64,000 nt of DNA from assembly GCA_028284705.1 (NCBI GenBank), contig JANQRE010000014.1, positions 62,001-126,000 of the forward strand, in the 5' to 3' direction. Position 1 is the first letter of the stretch; every line of letters starts with the position of its first letter. The notes under the pieces are model-generated. The model made no database searches. It was given only the letters and a program-made list of their open reading frames with translations, and was not told where the DNA came from. The position numbers were made by a program, and so were the translations under genes. This stretch comes from Paracoccaceae bacterium (lineage in GTDB: Bacteria > Pseudomonadota > Alphaproteobacteria > Rhodobacterales > Rhodobacteraceae). Shown here one piece after another: positions 51,938 through 62,399 of this stretch.

Positions 51938-52826
51938 GTTCGACCTCCCTCAGGCGCACCGGGCTACAGGGGTCGAGAATGTCCATGACCAAGGGGGCAA
52001 GACCCGATTTCCCGCCAGGCAGCGTGTTGAGACTCTGCTCCAGAATGCTGCCCTCTGCCAAGAGATGATCGGTCGGTGTGATCCGCTCGAACGCGGTCAC
52101 AATGCCGTCCGACACCCGTGCCTTGATGGCATAGCAACCACGTGTCGCTGCGACGATTGCAATGCCCTGCGCGGGGGTTTTCGGCTCGGGCAGGCGGCGG
52201 GCGAGGCACATATCCAAATCAATCGCCCGCGCGGTTGCACGCCAAAGCGGGCCGCGGCCCTTCCGGCGGGCGACGTGCTGCAGGACCGGGTGGTCGGCGT
52301 GGCGCGTCGCAATGGAGTTCTCCTGCGCATCCTGTGTCAGAACAGAAGTGTCGGTTGCCAGCGGCAGATGTGCCGTGGCTTCCCCGGGGCCAAAGCTAAG
52401 GTCGATCTTGGTCAGGATTGCCGCGAGTTGCGTGTCACCACGCAGGAACATGTCAAACTCATCAGGCGTCCGGGGCATTTTACCAGCAGACCCAAAGAGA
52501 GTGCACCGCAGACCATCGCCATCATCACTCCAGCCCTGTGGGAGTGCCGTGGGTTGACCAAAATACCCGGGCAGTTTCAGACAGAGCTTCATCACATGAT
52601 CGCGCAACACTTCGCGGTGGAGCGCATCTTGCGCGTCGGCGGAGACCGGCAATCCGAAAGCCAGTCGTGCAGCAATCTCCTGAGCGGTGCGGCAGAGGTT
52701 GAACAGGCGCGGAAGCAGAGCGGCAGCGCTCTCGGTCGATTGACCGATCACCAGATCGGCTATCGGCAAAGCCGCGATCGGCTCTGGTCGCAGCCCGCCC
52801 ATCCGATGCTCTGTCCAGTCCAGCAT
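51930..52826 (-). CDS. hupK: Hydrogenase assembly protein HupK
   Basis: A 298-residue HupK, a distant relative of the hydrogenase large subunit that lost the NiFe ligands except a C-terminal trace ('[16 protein letters not shown]'). It is thought to be a scaffold in large-subunit maturation. Placement between hupJ and hypA matches Rhodobacter. Confidence 0.9.
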   Translation of the reverse strand: MLDWTEHRMGGLRPEPIAALPIADLVIGQSTESAAALLPRLFNLCRTAQEIAARLAFGLPVSADAQDALHREVLRDHVMKLCLKLPGYFGQPTALPQGWSDDGDGLRCTLFGSAGKMPRTPDEFDMFLRGDTQLAAILTKIDLSFGPGEATAHLPLATDTSVLTQDAQENSIATRHADHPVLQHVARRKGRGPLWRATARAIDLDMCLARRLPEPKTPAQGIAIVAATRGCYAIKARVSDGIVTAFERITPTDHLLAEGSILEQSLNTLPGGKSGLAPLVMDILDPCSPVRLREVEHA

Positions 52827-52830
52827 CCGC

Positions 52831-53610
52831 CTACGCTCCTTCCGACAATCCGCCGGTGATCAATCCGCGCCGGGTCGGGGCGACAAGCGGGTCATCGCCT
52901 TCCACATCGGGTACGGCCAGCTCGGCTTCGCGCGCTTGTCGTATGTCTGCGGCGCGATCTGTCTCCGCACGGTTTTCCTCATCGAACAGTGCCGACATGA
53001 CCGCCTCGGCCACCTCAACAGCAGCGGCGTGGGTCTTGAAATCGTTCATCATCGAGAACAAGGCACAGGCTTTGTAGCCACCGGTCATCTCGCGCACGTT
53101 GTGCAGGAATTCGTAGTCACCCGAGGGGAAGGAGATGACTTCTTTCTGACCGGGTGTCAGGTTCGACCAGTCCTCATCTTCACCTGGAAGTTGGATCAGG
53201 TTCATAAACCAGGGTGAGATCAAAACACCCAGCGGGCGCCCCTCAACCATTTGAAATCCAAAAGCTTCCACCGAGAGCATTTTGTTGACCATCGGCACGT
53301 CGCGCATCTTGGCGTGCCAGATTTCACGGAAATCCGCGACAAGCCGGGCGGTTGTGGTCCCTATCCGGTTCGCCTCAACTTGGGCCACCGAGCCGGGGTC
53401 TTCCAGAACCATGAACTGCTCTTTCGGTGCGCTGCAATTCGGGCAGGACCAATCCGGTGGCAAGGCCAGAAACGGGGTTCCAGGTTCAACCTGCCGGTAA
53501 TCGTCGCCATGGGCGGGATCGTAAGGGGTCCAGCAAATCTTGCATTCCATGATCGCCATCGGACTGATCTTGTCCGTCGCACCAAGAAAGGAGCCTTCGA
53601 AGCGGTTCAT
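52831..53610 (-). CDS. hupJ: HupJ assembly protein fused to a rubredoxin
   Basis: A 259-residue protein. Residues about 20-75 are a rubredoxin ('CKICWTPYDPAHGD' and 'CPNCSAPKEQF', four Cys). The rest is the HupJ/HybE-type chaperone domain ('LGVLISPWFMNLIQLPG'). In some species these are two genes (hupI and hupJ). Its ATG overlaps the hupH stop... the two genes are read in the order hupH then hupJ. It assists small-subunit or membrane assembly under oxygen. Confidence 0.92.
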   Translation of the reverse strand: MNRFEGSFLGATDKISPMAIMECKICWTPYDPAHGDDYRQVEPGTPFLALPPDWSCPNCSAPKEQFMVLEDPGSVAQVEANRIGTTTARLVADFREIWHAKMRDVPMVNKMLSVEAFGFQMVEGRPLGVLISPWFMNLIQLPGEDEDWSNLTPGQKEVISFPSGDYEFLHNVREMTGGYKACALFSMMNDFKTHAAAVEVAEAVMSALFDEENRAETDRAADIRQAREAELAVPDVEGDDPLVAPTRRGLITGGLSEGA

Positions 53611-54437
53611 GTGATCGCCTCCAAAACTTTTTTGATGCGATCGCCGCTGTCGATCAGGTCTTCTTCTGCCGCTAGTACAACCTCGGGAGCATGGGTGACT
53701 TCGAACGTGTCGAGGATCAATGTGTCCATCGAATTGAAGAACTGCACGCGCCAGACATGGGGCAGGGCAGTCGCCGTGATGCGGCAGTTGCCATAGCCGC
53801 GGGACAGGAGCGTGACGGACCCTTCGCCAAGCGCTGCATCAAGCCACAGCAGATCCGGCTCTGTATGAGGCAGAAGCGTCAGGTTGATCACATGAAGATC
53901 GGCCTCGCCCGTATAAGCTGCGGATTTGTCTTGAAGTTCCACCAGCAAGGGCGGGGCGTTTTGCACGCCGTCTTGCAGAGGGGTGTCGTTGCCGGTTCCG
54001 GCCCGGCGCGGCGTGAAAGGCGCGTCGGTGACGCATGATGGGATCGGCGCGACCTCGATGCGGTCAACGCCCGCGCCGGTAATTCGCCAAACACCGGCAA
54101 AGACACTTTCCTGCACCGCCAGCGCGGGCACCTCCCAGACCTTCGCGGCCACTTCACCTTCGCCCAATGTCTCCGAAATTAGGGCACGATTGGCGGCATC
54201 GAGGCCGGACAGATCAAACTGCGTAATCTCGCCTACGCTCAGGCAGGCCTCCGCAATGTCGCTCAGAAGCGACAGCGCCGGACCATAGGTTTCCGGCTCA
54301 ACTTCGACATCCGGCAGATGCGGTGCATAGGTGCGCATGTCCTGCGGCAGCGGCATGTAGTCGAGCTTTTCGTCCTGATCATCCAGTGGCTGCGATCCGG
54401 GGCCGAAACCTGTCGGGGGCATTATGAAATTGTCCAT
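53607..54437 (-). CDS. hupH: Hydrogenase accessory protein HupH (HyaF family)
   Basis: A 276-residue HupH/HyaF protein ('PLPQDMRTYAPHLPDVE' near the start; 'VWRVQFFNSMDTLILDTFEV' at the end). It is needed for small-subunit maturation in related uptake hydrogenases. Two consecutive ATG codons follow AAGGA; the second has the better spacing. Confidence 0.92.
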   Translation of the reverse strand: MDNFIMPPTGFGPGSQPLDDQDEKLDYMPLPQDMRTYAPHLPDVEVEPETYGPALSLLSDIAEACLSVGEITQFDLSGLDAANRALISETLGEGEVAAKVWEVPALAVQESVFAGVWRITGAGVDRIEVAPIPSCVTDAPFTPRRAGTGNDTPLQDGVQNAPPLLVELQDKSAAYTGEADLHVINLTLLPHTEPDLLWLDAALGEGSVTLLSRGYGNCRITATALPHVWRVQFFNSMDTLILDTFEVTHAPEVVLAAEEDLIDSGDRIKKVLEAIT

Positions 54438-54448
54438 CATAGAGGTCC

Positions 54449-54832
54449 TTATTCGGCAGCCAGAGGCAGGTTCAGGATTTGCGAAATCCGGGTCATGTAT
54501 TCCGCCCAGTCGCGAACTTTCGGGATCGCGCCGATCTTCGATCCGTCGCGATAGAAGATCAGGCTGGGCGTTTTGAAGACATTGGTCACATTGCGCAGTT
54601 CGCGCTCGATCTCGTCGCCGACAACGGCGCAATCGAATTGCTTTTGAAAGGCAATCTGCAGCTCCGGCAGAATGACCGCGACATCGGCCGTCTCAAGGTT
54701 GCGTTTCGCATCACCGGGAACAAAGAGTACATGCACCCCAGGCGCTTCGACAAAGGCAGAGATGGAGGGCATGTCCTGCAACTCGGGCCAGCCAAGCTCG
54801 TCGGTCAGTCGGGTGATCAAGGGGTGCGTCAT
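54449..54832 (-). CDS. hupG: Hydrogenase accessory protein HupG (HyaE family)
   Basis: A 127-residue thioredoxin-like protein of the HyaE/HupG family ('GVHVLFVPGDAKRNLETADV', 'TPSLIFYRDG') without the redox CxxC. It is a chaperone for the Tat-exported small subunit. The ATG has GAGGAG upstream. Confidence 0.92.
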   Translation of the reverse strand: MTHPLITRLTDELGWPELQDMPSISAFVEAPGVHVLFVPGDAKRNLETADVAVILPELQIAFQKQFDCAVVGDEIERELRNVTNVFKTPSLIFYRDGSKIGAIPKVRDWAEYMTRISQILNLPLAAE

Positions 54833-54842
54833 CAGGGTCTCC

Positions 54843-55157
54843 TCAGGCGGTTGTGTCACCCGCGTCGAAGGCGGCTTGCAGATGGGCCGGCAAACGCGGC
54901 CCTGTGGCTTCGAGATCGGCGAAGGCATCGCCTAGGTCGTGCCCGTCCATAAGCGCGCGCAGACCGCCCAAAGCGGCGCTGATCTTGGCCGCTTCGTCGG
55001 CAGAGATGACTTCACGGGCGGCGCCCAGAAAGTTCAGCACCCAGTCACCCGGCTTCGCATCAGGTGTGAGGGAAAGATCGATCAACTCGCCCGTCTCCGC
55101 GGCGCGCCCGGCGATGCCGGACACCTCTGAAAGCTGTATGGGGATACCGACACACAT
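54843..55157 (-). CDS. hupF: HypC-like chaperone HupF
   Basis: A 104-residue HypC paralogue starting 'MCVGIPIQL'. HupF protects the large subunit during maturation when oxygen is present. It lies 5 bases after hupD. Confidence 0.94.
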   Translation of the reverse strand: MCVGIPIQLSEVSGIAGRAAETGELIDLSLTPDAKPGDWVLNFLGAAREVISADEAAKISAALGGLRALMDGHDLGDAFADLEATGPRLPAHLQAAFDAGDTTA

Positions 55158-55162
55158 GGACC

Positions 55163-55771
55163 TCACTCCGCCGCCGGGAAGAACCGGTCATCGCCGGTGC
55201 GGCAGGCGGCGTCTTCGCTGGGGCGACCCTCTTCATAGGCGCCGCGCATGATCGCCGCGTCGGCCAGGAGGCGGTCATCCCCCTTGCCCGGTTTGGCGTG
55301 AATGCCAAGGTCCGCGAGTTTCTTCAGCGCGATGGCGATGGCGGGCTCGATTCGGGCGGCAACGATATCGCGCAGCCCGCCACCATAATCTTCCAGTTCC
55401 ACCGGCTGGCAGCCGATCAGGATCAGCGTCTCAGGGCAGTAGCCCATCAGGGTTGCGGTGGCGATGACGTCCTGAAAGCCTGTCTGATGCAGGCTCATTT
55501 TCTTGGCTCCCATGAAGGCAGGAACCTCGTCTCCCTCCACGACTTTCATTGTGCCGGGGGCGAGGCCATAGTCGATTGCATCGAAGACAAGAAGGATGCC
55601 AGCCTCTTCGAGGAAGGGCAGGAGGTAGAGGCCCTGCGTTCCGCCGTCGAGCAGCTTGACATTGTCGTCAAAGGCCCAGTTTTGCGCGAGTGTTTCGACG
55701 CAACGAACCCCAAAGCCTTCATCCGCCCAGAGCACGTTGCCGATCCCAAGAATGAGCACATTTTGCGCCAT
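55163..55771 (-). CDS. hupD: Hydrogenase maturation endopeptidase HupD
   Basis: A 202-residue Ni-dependent protease that removes the C-terminal tail of HupL. It shows '[18 protein letters not shown]' (Glu near 16 as metal ligand), 'VFDAIDYG' and '[10 protein letters not shown]'. The ATG follows GGAGG by 5 nt. It opens the accessory-gene block after a terminator and a 234-base spacer that may hold its own promoter. Confidence 0.95.
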   Translation of the reverse strand: MAQNVLILGIGNVLWADEGFGVRCVETLAQNWAFDDNVKLLDGGTQGLYLLPFLEEAGILLVFDAIDYGLAPGTMKVVEGDEVPAFMGAKKMSLHQTGFQDVIATATLMGYCPETLILIGCQPVELEDYGGGLRDIVAARIEPAIAIALKKLADLGIHAKPGKGDDRLLADAAIMRGAYEEGRPSEDAACRTGDDRFFPAAE

Positions 55772-56005
55772 TCTGTCCTCCCGTAGAGTTCCCTTTCGAG
55801 CGGTAACTTCCCTTCCGCTCACTCCTGAAGGTGACAATAAGGCTTTTGGTTTTGCTTGGATCAGTTTGTTAATCTTTTTGCCAGATTTCCTCAAATAACT
55901 GATTTTATTGTAAGTTTTTGTGTACGATGGCATTCTGCTGAACTCAGTATGGTAAGATACTATCCAATATTGAGACTTGATGATCATATGGTGACCATAA
56001 AAGAA
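55772..56005 (-). promoter_or_regulatory. AT-rich spacer before hupD
   Basis: A region without genes between the hupC terminator and hupD, AT-rich in the middle (55860-55990). It contains a palindrome TATGGT-G-ACCATA (55987-55999). It probably carries a promoter for hupD and the accessory genes; no clear -35/-10 pair could be fixed. Confidence 0.4.
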
Positions 56006-56034
56006 AAAGGCGGGCACGTGAGTCGCCCGCCTTT
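56006..56034 (-). terminator. Terminator after hupC
   Basis: A perfect 10-bp stem (AAAGGCGGGC with GCCCGCCTTT) and 9-nt loop follow the hupC stop by about 20 bases. On the transcribed strand a U-rich tract follows. It separates the structural operon from the accessory operon. Confidence 0.85.
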
Positions 56035-56055
56035 CACCAACCGATTGATCTGAGG

Positions 56056-56802
56056 TCAGTCGGGGTTGTCGTCCTTGAAGGTCCGATGGCCAGAGATCAT
56101 CGTCGAGACGATGGATTGCCGGCTCATGATGTCCTCCCGGATCGCCACGTAGATATGGATGATCATGAAGATCAGGATCCACCACATCCCCAAATGGTGA
56201 TAGGTATGCACGACATGGCTGTTGCCGCCCACAAGCGTGAATACCCATCCGAACATGTTATCCGCCCAACTGCCATGACCCAGGCCTTCGCCATACAGTG
56301 CGAAGCCGGTGATGATCATGAAACTGACCCCCAGCGTGATGAAGCAGAACATCGCAAGTTGGGCCAGCGGGTTGTGCCCGACATATTTCTTGGGCTGCTT
56401 TTCCAGAAACAGATACCAGCGGATTTCGAACCAGACCTCATGCCACCAGTCGCGCCGGAGAAGCGGCAGATAGAAAAGCTGTCTTGCATGATGATTGCCG
56501 AAAATCGCCCAATACATGCGTCCCAGAAAGCCGATCGCCAGGATCCAGCCCGCCGCGAAATGGGCGAAGCGAATATACCCGAAGACAAACTGATAGGTCG
56601 CCTCGGCGATGATCATCGTGGGTGGCGGCGAGCCGATGAAATAGCCCGTGATGCACAAAACCACGATGGCCAATGCGTTGATCCAGTGCCAAAGGCGCAC
56701 CGGAACCTCATAGACATAGACAGATGTCTGCCGGGTGACATGTTCCAGATCGTCCGCGTCCGCATCCGTGCCCGCGAGAGGGGTTTGAGAGGTGTCGGTC
56801 AT
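56056..56802 (-). CDS. hupC: Hydrogenase cytochrome b subunit HupC
   Basis: A 248-residue diheme cytochrome b with four membrane helices. It anchors HupSL and passes electrons from H2 to quinone. Seen are 'VYVYEVPVRLWHWINALAI' and the heme-ligand region 'HVVHTYHHLGMWWILIFM'. GGGAGGG precedes the ATG. Confidence 0.95.
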   Translation of the reverse strand: MTDTSQTPLAGTDADADDLEHVTRQTSVYVYEVPVRLWHWINALAIVVLCITGYFIGSPPPTMIIAEATYQFVFGYIRFAHFAAGWILAIGFLGRMYWAIFGNHHARQLFYLPLLRRDWWHEVWFEIRWYLFLEKQPKKYVGHNPLAQLAMFCFITLGVSFMIITGFALYGEGLGHGSWADNMFGWVFTLVGGNSHVVHTYHHLGMWWILIFMIIHIYVAIREDIMSRQSIVSTMISGHRTFKDDNPD

Positions 56803-56813
56803 GACCCTCCCCC

Positions 56814-57017
56814 CTACGCCCGGACCAGAATGCGGCGCAGTGCGCGGATCACTTCGCGCAGACCCAGACCGGCAGCAAAAGCGGCCAGCACAAGAACAAC
56901 CATGTGATCGCCTGAGGTGAACCAGTGGCTGTATCCTTCGGTCACGGCGGCCTCGTGTCCGCCATGGGCCAGAGCCGCTCCGGCGCTCAGGATATAGACT
57001 GTCATTGCATATTTCAT
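56814..57017 (-). CDS. Small membrane protein between hupL and hupC
   Basis: A 67-residue protein with a signal-like first helix ending at 'AHGGHEAAV' and a second helix ('HMVVLVLAAFAAGLGL') with a basic C-terminus. It contains several His. It lies 12 bases after hupL and 11 before hupC, so it is part of the structural operon. The classical R. capsulatus operon has no gene here. The His pattern recalls HupE/UreJ Ni-permeases, but it is far too short for one. Confidence 0.75.
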   Translation of the reverse strand: MKYAMTVYILSAGAALAHGGHEAAVTEGYSHWFTSGDHMVVLVLAAFAAGLGLREVIRALRRILVRA

Positions 57018-57029
57018 GTCGCTCTCCCT

Positions 57030-58820
57030 TCAGCGCACTTTGACGGTGGTGAGGTCCTCGCCATCTTCGGACATCACATGGGTGGAACAGGCGAGACAGG
57101 GGTCAAAACTGTGCAAGGTGCGCAGGATTTCGACCGGCTCTTCGGGGCGTTCCATCTTGGTGTTCATGAGCGCTGCCTCGAAGGCACCGATATTGCCCTG
57201 ACTGTCGCGCGGAGAGCCGTTCCAAGTGGTCGGCACAACGCATTGATAGTTCTCGATGCGCCCGTCCTTGATGCGCACCCAATGACCAAGCGCACCGCGC
57301 GGGGCCTCAGAAGTGCCCACGCCCTTTGCCTCTTTCGGCCAGGTCGATGGGTCCCATTTGGCGACATTCGCCGTGCTCTCGTCGCCAGCCTTGATATTGG
57401 CGACAAGCTTGTCGAAGAAGTGCTTCTGCAGACGTCCGCAATATTCCCCCTCAAGGGCACGGGCTGCGGTGCGTCCCAGCGTCGAGAAGAGTGCATCCAC
57501 CGGCAAATTCATGGTTCGCAAGAGGCCCGTGACCTGCTCGGTGATTTCCTCGTGACCGCTTGCGTAGCCAACGATGTAACGGGCCAGCGGGCCCACCTCC
57601 ATCGCGTTGCCACGCCAGCGCGGCGCCTTGATCCAGCTGTATTTCGCAGCCTCGTCAATCTCCTGAATGTTCGTGCGGGAGCCTTTGGTATTTCCGCCAA
57701 GCTCGAAATTCGCTTCGGTGACGCCGTCCCAAGGATGCAGCCCTTTGCCGGCCTCGCCATAGCTGTACCAGCTGTGATCGACGAATTCCTGAATTTGCTC
57801 CGGGTCGCGCACATCAACTTCATGCACCGTGCCCAGATCGCCATTGGTGATCGCACCGCGCGGCATGCGCATATTCGCCGCTGAATAGTCATTGGCGTTC
57901 TCGGGAATATCGCCATAGGCCAGCACCGATTGCGATGAAAGCCCACCGCCATAAAGCCAGTTTTTGTAGAAGCCGCCAATGGCCACGACATCCGGCAGAT
58001 AGACGTTCTTGTTGAACTCGATGCACTTGTCGATGATCGAACTCACATGGTTCAGGCGTTCCATGTTGATCGCGCCGACTGCACCGGTGGAGTGCACATT
58101 GATCGGGCAGGGCACACCGCCGACAAGCCAGTTCGGGTGTGGGTTTTTCCCGCCAAAGATTGTGTGAATCTTCACGATCTCTTTCTGCAGATCCAGCGCT
58201 TCCAGATAGTGGGTGGTCGCCATAAGGTCCGCTTCAGGCGGCAGCAGATAGGCGGGGTTGTCCCAATAGCCGTTCTTGAAGAGGCCCAACTGGCCGCTTT
58301 CCACGAATTGCTTCAGCCGGTTCTGCACATCTCTGAAATAGCCCGGTGAGGACAGTGGATGCGCGGGGGAGACCGCCTGTTGCAACTCCGAGGTCGCCTT
58401 GGGATCAGCGCGTAAGGCGTTGATCGGGTTCACCCAATCGAGCGCATGCAGGTGATAGAAATGCACGATGTGGTCGTGAATTTGCAGGTTCAACTGCATG
58501 ATATTGCGGATGGAGTTGGCGTTCTCTGGAATGGTGATCCCAAGCGCGTCTTCTACTGCGCGCACCGATGTCAGCGCATGCGTGCCGGTGCAAACCCCGC
58601 AGATACGTTCGGTGAAGGCCCAGGCATCGCGGGGATCGCGGCCTTTGAGGATAACTTCAAGCCCGCGCCACATGGTGCCGGTTGAAACAGCGTTTCGGAT
58701 AAATCCCTCGTCATCCACATTCACTTCGCAGCGCATATGGCCCTCGATGCGGGTGACAGGGTCGACCACGATGCGCTGGCCGGAGGTATCAAGGTCGAAA
58801 CCGTTCGGTGTGACAGTCAT
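57030..58820 (-). CDS. hupL: Uptake [NiFe]-hydrogenase large subunit HupL
   Basis: A 596-residue large subunit with the NiFe ligands in '[10 protein letters not shown]' (N-terminal) and 'DPCLACSTH' (C-terminal). The 15-residue tail '[15 protein letters not shown]' after the last His is the part HupD removes. It splits H2 at the periplasmic face of the membrane with HupS. It follows hupS by 3 bases. Length is typical of group 1 enzymes. Confidence 0.98.
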   Translation of the reverse strand: MTVTPNGFDLDTSGQRIVVDPVTRIEGHMRCEVNVDDEGFIRNAVSTGTMWRGLEVILKGRDPRDAWAFTERICGVCTGTHALTSVRAVEDALGITIPENANSIRNIMQLNLQIHDHIVHFYHLHALDWVNPINALRADPKATSELQQAVSPAHPLSSPGYFRDVQNRLKQFVESGQLGLFKNGYWDNPAYLLPPEADLMATTHYLEALDLQKEIVKIHTIFGGKNPHPNWLVGGVPCPINVHSTGAVGAINMERLNHVSSIIDKCIEFNKNVYLPDVVAIGGFYKNWLYGGGLSSQSVLAYGDIPENANDYSAANMRMPRGAITNGDLGTVHEVDVRDPEQIQEFVDHSWYSYGEAGKGLHPWDGVTEANFELGGNTKGSRTNIQEIDEAAKYSWIKAPRWRGNAMEVGPLARYIVGYASGHEEITEQVTGLLRTMNLPVDALFSTLGRTAARALEGEYCGRLQKHFFDKLVANIKAGDESTANVAKWDPSTWPKEAKGVGTSEAPRGALGHWVRIKDGRIENYQCVVPTTWNGSPRDSQGNIGAFEAALMNTKMERPEEPVEILRTLHSFDPCLACSTHVMSEDGEDLTTVKVR

Positions 58821-58823
58821 GGT

Positions 58824-59924
58824 TTAGACCTCCTCATTGGTGTTTGTGGGCGTGGATTGGGTCTTCTTCTGGGCCTGTTTCAAAGCCGATACGGCAGCAT
58901 GAACCGCGACCCCGGCACCGACGACACCCGCGGCGGCGAGACCAACCTGATCGGCATTCTTCTCGACCCCGAACTGGGTCAGGTCGGTCACGCGGTCGTA
59001 GAAGGTGCCCTGATCCCAGAAGCCGTCCTCCGAACAGCCAATACAGCCGTGACCGGACTGGATCGGGAACGACGTGCCTTCGTTCCAGCCAATTGTGGAA
59101 CAGGCGTTATAGGTGGTCGGGCCTTTGCAGCCCATTTTGTAGAGGCAGTAGCCTTTGCGAGCGTTGTCGTCGTCCCAGGCCTCAATGAACTGACCGGCAT
59201 CGAAATGCGGACGGCGGTAACATTTGTCGTGGATACGCTGACCGTAGAACATCGCCGGACGTCCCTGCCGATCCAGTTCGGGCAGGCGATCGAAGGTCAG
59301 CATATAGGTGATCACGCCAGTCATAACTTCCGCAATCGGCGGACAGCCGGGGATTTTGATGATCGGTTTGTCGGTGATGACCTTGTGGACCGGTGTGGCT
59401 TGCGTCGGATTGGGCTTTGCGGCCTGGACGCACCCGTAGGAGGCACAGGCGCCCCAGCTAATGATCGCTTTGGCGTCTTTCGCCACATGGCGCAGCTTCT
59501 CTACGAAGGGTTTGCCCGCGGAGATGCAGAACATCCCGTCCTCATTCAGCGGCGGGTTGCCTTCCACGGCGAGTATGTACTGGCCCTTGTATTTCTCCAT
59601 CGCTTCATCGAGGGCAGCCTCGGCGGCGTGACCGGCAGCGGCCATCAGCACATGCTGGTAGTCGAGGCTGATCATCGACAGAACGACGTCCTTGGCGAGC
59701 GGGTGCGCGCCGCGGATGAAGCTTTCGGAACAGCAGGTGCATTCCAGCCCGTTCAGCCAGATCACCGGTGTGCGCGGTTTGGTCTCCATCGCATGGGCAA
59801 TGGTCGGCACCAAGGCCGGACCTAGCCCAAGCGCGGATGCCGTGAGTGAGCAATATTTCATGAAACTGCGCCGGGTGATCCCCTGGCTTCGCATCACATC
59901 GTAGAAGGTTTCGATTTGTGACAA
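58824..59924 (-). CDS. hupS: Uptake [NiFe]-hydrogenase small subunit HupS
   Basis: A 366-residue small subunit with a Tat signal ('ITRRSFMKY') and cleavage near 'AHAMET'. Iron-sulfur cysteines are seen in '[12 protein letters not shown]', 'CASYGCVQA', 'GCPPIAEV', 'CYRRPHF' and '[14 protein letters not shown]'. A C-terminal membrane anchor helix is present. The start is TTG at 59924 with GGAGG 7 nt upstream; no better start precedes the Tat signal. It carries electrons to HupC. Confidence 0.97.
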   Translation of the reverse strand: MSQIETFYDVMRSQGITRRSFMKYCSLTASALGLGPALVPTIAHAMETKPRTPVIWLNGLECTCCSESFIRGAHPLAKDVVLSMISLDYQHVLMAAAGHAAEAALDEAMEKYKGQYILAVEGNPPLNEDGMFCISAGKPFVEKLRHVAKDAKAIISWGACASYGCVQAAKPNPTQATPVHKVITDKPIIKIPGCPPIAEVMTGVITYMLTFDRLPELDRQGRPAMFYGQRIHDKCYRRPHFDAGQFIEAWDDDNARKGYCLYKMGCKGPTTYNACSTIGWNEGTSFPIQSGHGCIGCSEDGFWDQGTFYDRVTDLTQFGVEKNADQVGLAAAGVVGAGVAVHAAVSALKQAQKKTQSTPTNTNEEV

Positions 59925-60155
59925 GTGACATCCTCCGACTGGTCCCGTGCATGGCGGCCGGGCGGACCGGTGCCATCCTCCCCCTCAGGAATGCGACGGT
60001 ATGCGGATGGTTTCAAAGAATTCGGAGGTTTTGATGGAGAGTGAAATTATTCCATATATTTCAATATATTGTATGAAAAATTATCAAGGAAAGCGTGCGC
60101 GAATTCGGGAGGCCTTTGACCATCCCAAGCGCAAGAGTGGCCAGTCGCTTACCGG
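59925..60155 (-). promoter_or_regulatory. hupS promoter region
   Basis: The 231 bases between hypF and hupS. An AT-rich block at 60046-60090 contains a palindrome CAATATATTG (60063-60072). This is where HupR and IHF sites would be expected for an H2-induced promoter, but I could not match their consensus sequences with certainty. Confidence 0.5.
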
Positions 60156-62399
60156 TCAGCCGCTGTACTTGGCCGCTGCGATCAGTGCTTGGCCGAGCGC
60201 CAGCCCGCCGTCATTGGCGGGAGTCTTGGTGTGGATCAGTACGGGTATGCCGCGCAACTCCCGCACGCAAAGATCAAGCAGCGTCGCGTTCTGAAAACAG
60301 CCCCCCGACAGAGCCACCGCGCGGGCCTTGCTCCCGTCCACGAGCGCCCGTGCGCGGGCGCAAAAGGCCTGCGCTAGCCCTGCATGAAACCGGGCTGCCA
60401 TGTGCGGGGGCGCAACCCCGTCAGAGGCGTCTTTCGCCCAGGCCTGAAACATCGGTGCAGGATCAAGATCGGGGCCAAAAGGGTAGGGGGCCTGAAACCC
60501 GTCCGGCGCCTCACGCGCCAGTGCCTCCAGACGCATCGCAGCTTCGCCCTCGAAGCTTTGCCTGTCGGGACAAAGTCCTAAAGCGGCTGCCACGGCATCA
60601 AACAGGCGTCCGGCGGAGCTTGACAGCGGCGCATTCAAACCGACCGTCACAGCCTGCCGCAAAACGTCCACTGGCTGCGCCGCCAAAACTCTGTCCGCAA
60701 GCTCTGATAGTCCGGCTTGGTCAAGCCGCACCAGAAGGTTCCGCCACGGCTCACGCCCCGCCGCATCGCCGCCTGCCAAAGGCGCAGGTGTCAGATTCGC
60801 CACCCGCTCAAACCCATCGTAATCGCCAAGCAGCAATTCGCCGCCCCAAACCGTTCCGTCATCGCCCAGACCCAGGCCATCGAGGATGATCCCTGCGACA
60901 GGCCCACCATCACGCGGCCAGTCGTTTTCTCCGAGGCAAGCCGCGAGGTGAGCGTGATGGTGCTGCACTTCGACCAACTGCCCGCCTTCCGCGCGGTCCG
61001 CCGCGTGCTGTGACGACCGATAGCCGGGATGCAGATCGCAGGCGAACACATCAGGCGCATGGTCAAAGAGCGCGGCATAATCCGCGTCCGCTTTCTGAAA
61101 CTCGTCCCAGGTCAGCGCGTCATCAAGATCGCCCAAATGATGCGACAGCAAGGCCTGACCGTTTTTGATCAGGCATATGGCCGATTTCATATGGGCCCCG
61201 AACGCTACCGTTTGTGGGGCCTCTTCAAACCCGCCGGGTAGCGGCAGTGTTCCCGGCACACGCCCCCGCGCCCGGCGCAGGATCATCGGCCCGTGGAGTG
61301 TTTCGCGCTCGACCGAGTCATCCAGACGGCGCGCGATACCCCGGTCATGTATCAGCATCGCGTCCGCAAACCCTGACAGCTTCTCGCGCGCTTCGGCATT
61401 GCCAATCACCTGCGGCTCACCCGACAGATTGCCAGAGGTCATCACAAGTGGTCGATCCACCGCATCCATCACAAGGTGATGCAGCGGTGTGTAGGGCAAC
61501 ATCCACCCGTATGTGGCCTGGCCTGGCGCAATCGCGTCGGGCAGTGATGTGGACCCCTGGTCGATCAACACTATAGGCGCTGCAGGCTCAGACAGTCGAG
61601 CGATGTCACCCTCCGATGGCACACCATGGGTCTGGATATGCGCGAGAGTGCCCATCAGTGCGAAAGGTTTGGCGGGACGGCGCTTGCGTGTCCGCAGCGT
61701 CTCAACCGCCGCGGCATTTGTCGCATCACAGGCCAAGTGGAACCCGCCGAGGCCCTTGATCGCAAGGGTTTCTCCCGCCATCAGCCGCCGCGCCGCGTCT
61801 TCGACCGGATCGTCAGTGTAACGCTCTCCGGCGACCTCTAGCCAAAGCTGCGGGCCGCATTTGGCGCAAGCAACAGGCTGCGCATGGAAGCGGCGATCTT
61901 CCGGATCTGCATACTCACGCGCGCAATCCGCGCACATTTCGAACGCCGCCATTGAGGTCTGGGCGCGGTCATAAGGCAGGCCGTGCAATATTGTCAGGCG
62001 CGGGCCACAATGGGTGCAGTTGGTGAACGCATAGCCCGCGCGGCGGGGATCGCTGCCGCGGATATCGGCCAGACAATCCGGGCAGGTTGCAGCATCCGGG
62101 GTGACGCGCGTGTCCGATCCGGCGGGACCCGAGGCGGTGATCTCGAAACTTGTTGGCACCGCTTCGAAGTCATAACGCGCAGTTTCGACGGCATCGACCC
62201 GGGCGAGCGCCGGGGCTTGCGACTTGATGGCGCTTTCGAAGTCATCGAGCCCGTCGCCCATGACATGGATCAGAACGCCTTCCGCGTCGTTGAAGACATC
62301 GCCGCGCAACCCAGCCTCGCGGGCCAGCCGCCAGATAAATGGTCGAAACCCGACCCCTTGCACCTGACCGCGCACTCGGATGCGGCGGCTCTCGCTCAA
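60156..62399 (-). CDS. hypF: Hydrogenase maturation carbamoyltransferase HypF
   Basis: A 747-residue HypF: an acylphosphatase domain ('RVRGQVQGVGFRPFIWRLAR'), zinc fingers ('CPDC', 'CTHCGPR', 'CADCAREY', 'CAKCGPQ'), a YrdC-like domain and a Kae1-like carbamoyltransferase domain. It moves a carbamoyl group to HypE for CN ligand formation. The likely start is a TTG that overlaps the hupV stop; a longer upstream frame lies entirely within hupV. Confidence 0.95.
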   Translation of the reverse strand: MSESRRIRVRGQVQGVGFRPFIWRLAREAGLRGDVFNDAEGVLIHVMGDGLDDFESAIKSQAPALARVDAVETARYDFEAVPTSFEITASGPAGSDTRVTPDAATCPDCLADIRGSDPRRAGYAFTNCTHCGPRLTILHGLPYDRAQTSMAAFEMCADCAREYADPEDRRFHAQPVACAKCGPQLWLEVAGERYTDDPVEDAARRLMAGETLAIKGLGGFHLACDATNAAAVETLRTRKRRPAKPFALMGTLAHIQTHGVPSEGDIARLSEPAAPIVLIDQGSTSLPDAIAPGQATYGWMLPYTPLHHLVMDAVDRPLVMTSGNLSGEPQVIGNAEAREKLSGFADAMLIHDRGIARRLDDSVERETLHGPMILRRARGRVPGTLPLPGGFEEAPQTVAFGAHMKSAICLIKNGQALLSHHLGDLDDALTWDEFQKADADYAALFDHAPDVFACDLHPGYRSSQHAADRAEGGQLVEVQHHHAHLAACLGENDWPRDGGPVAGIILDGLGLGDDGTVWGGELLLGDYDGFERVANLTPAPLAGGDAAGREPWRNLLVRLDQAGLSELADRVLAAQPVDVLRQAVTVGLNAPLSSSAGRLFDAVAAALGLCPDRQSFEGEAAMRLEALAREAPDGFQAPYPFGPDLDPAPMFQAWAKDASDGVAPPHMAARFHAGLAQAFCARARALVDGSKARAVALSGGCFQNATLLDLCVRELRGIPVLIHTKTPANDGGLALGQALIAAAKYSG

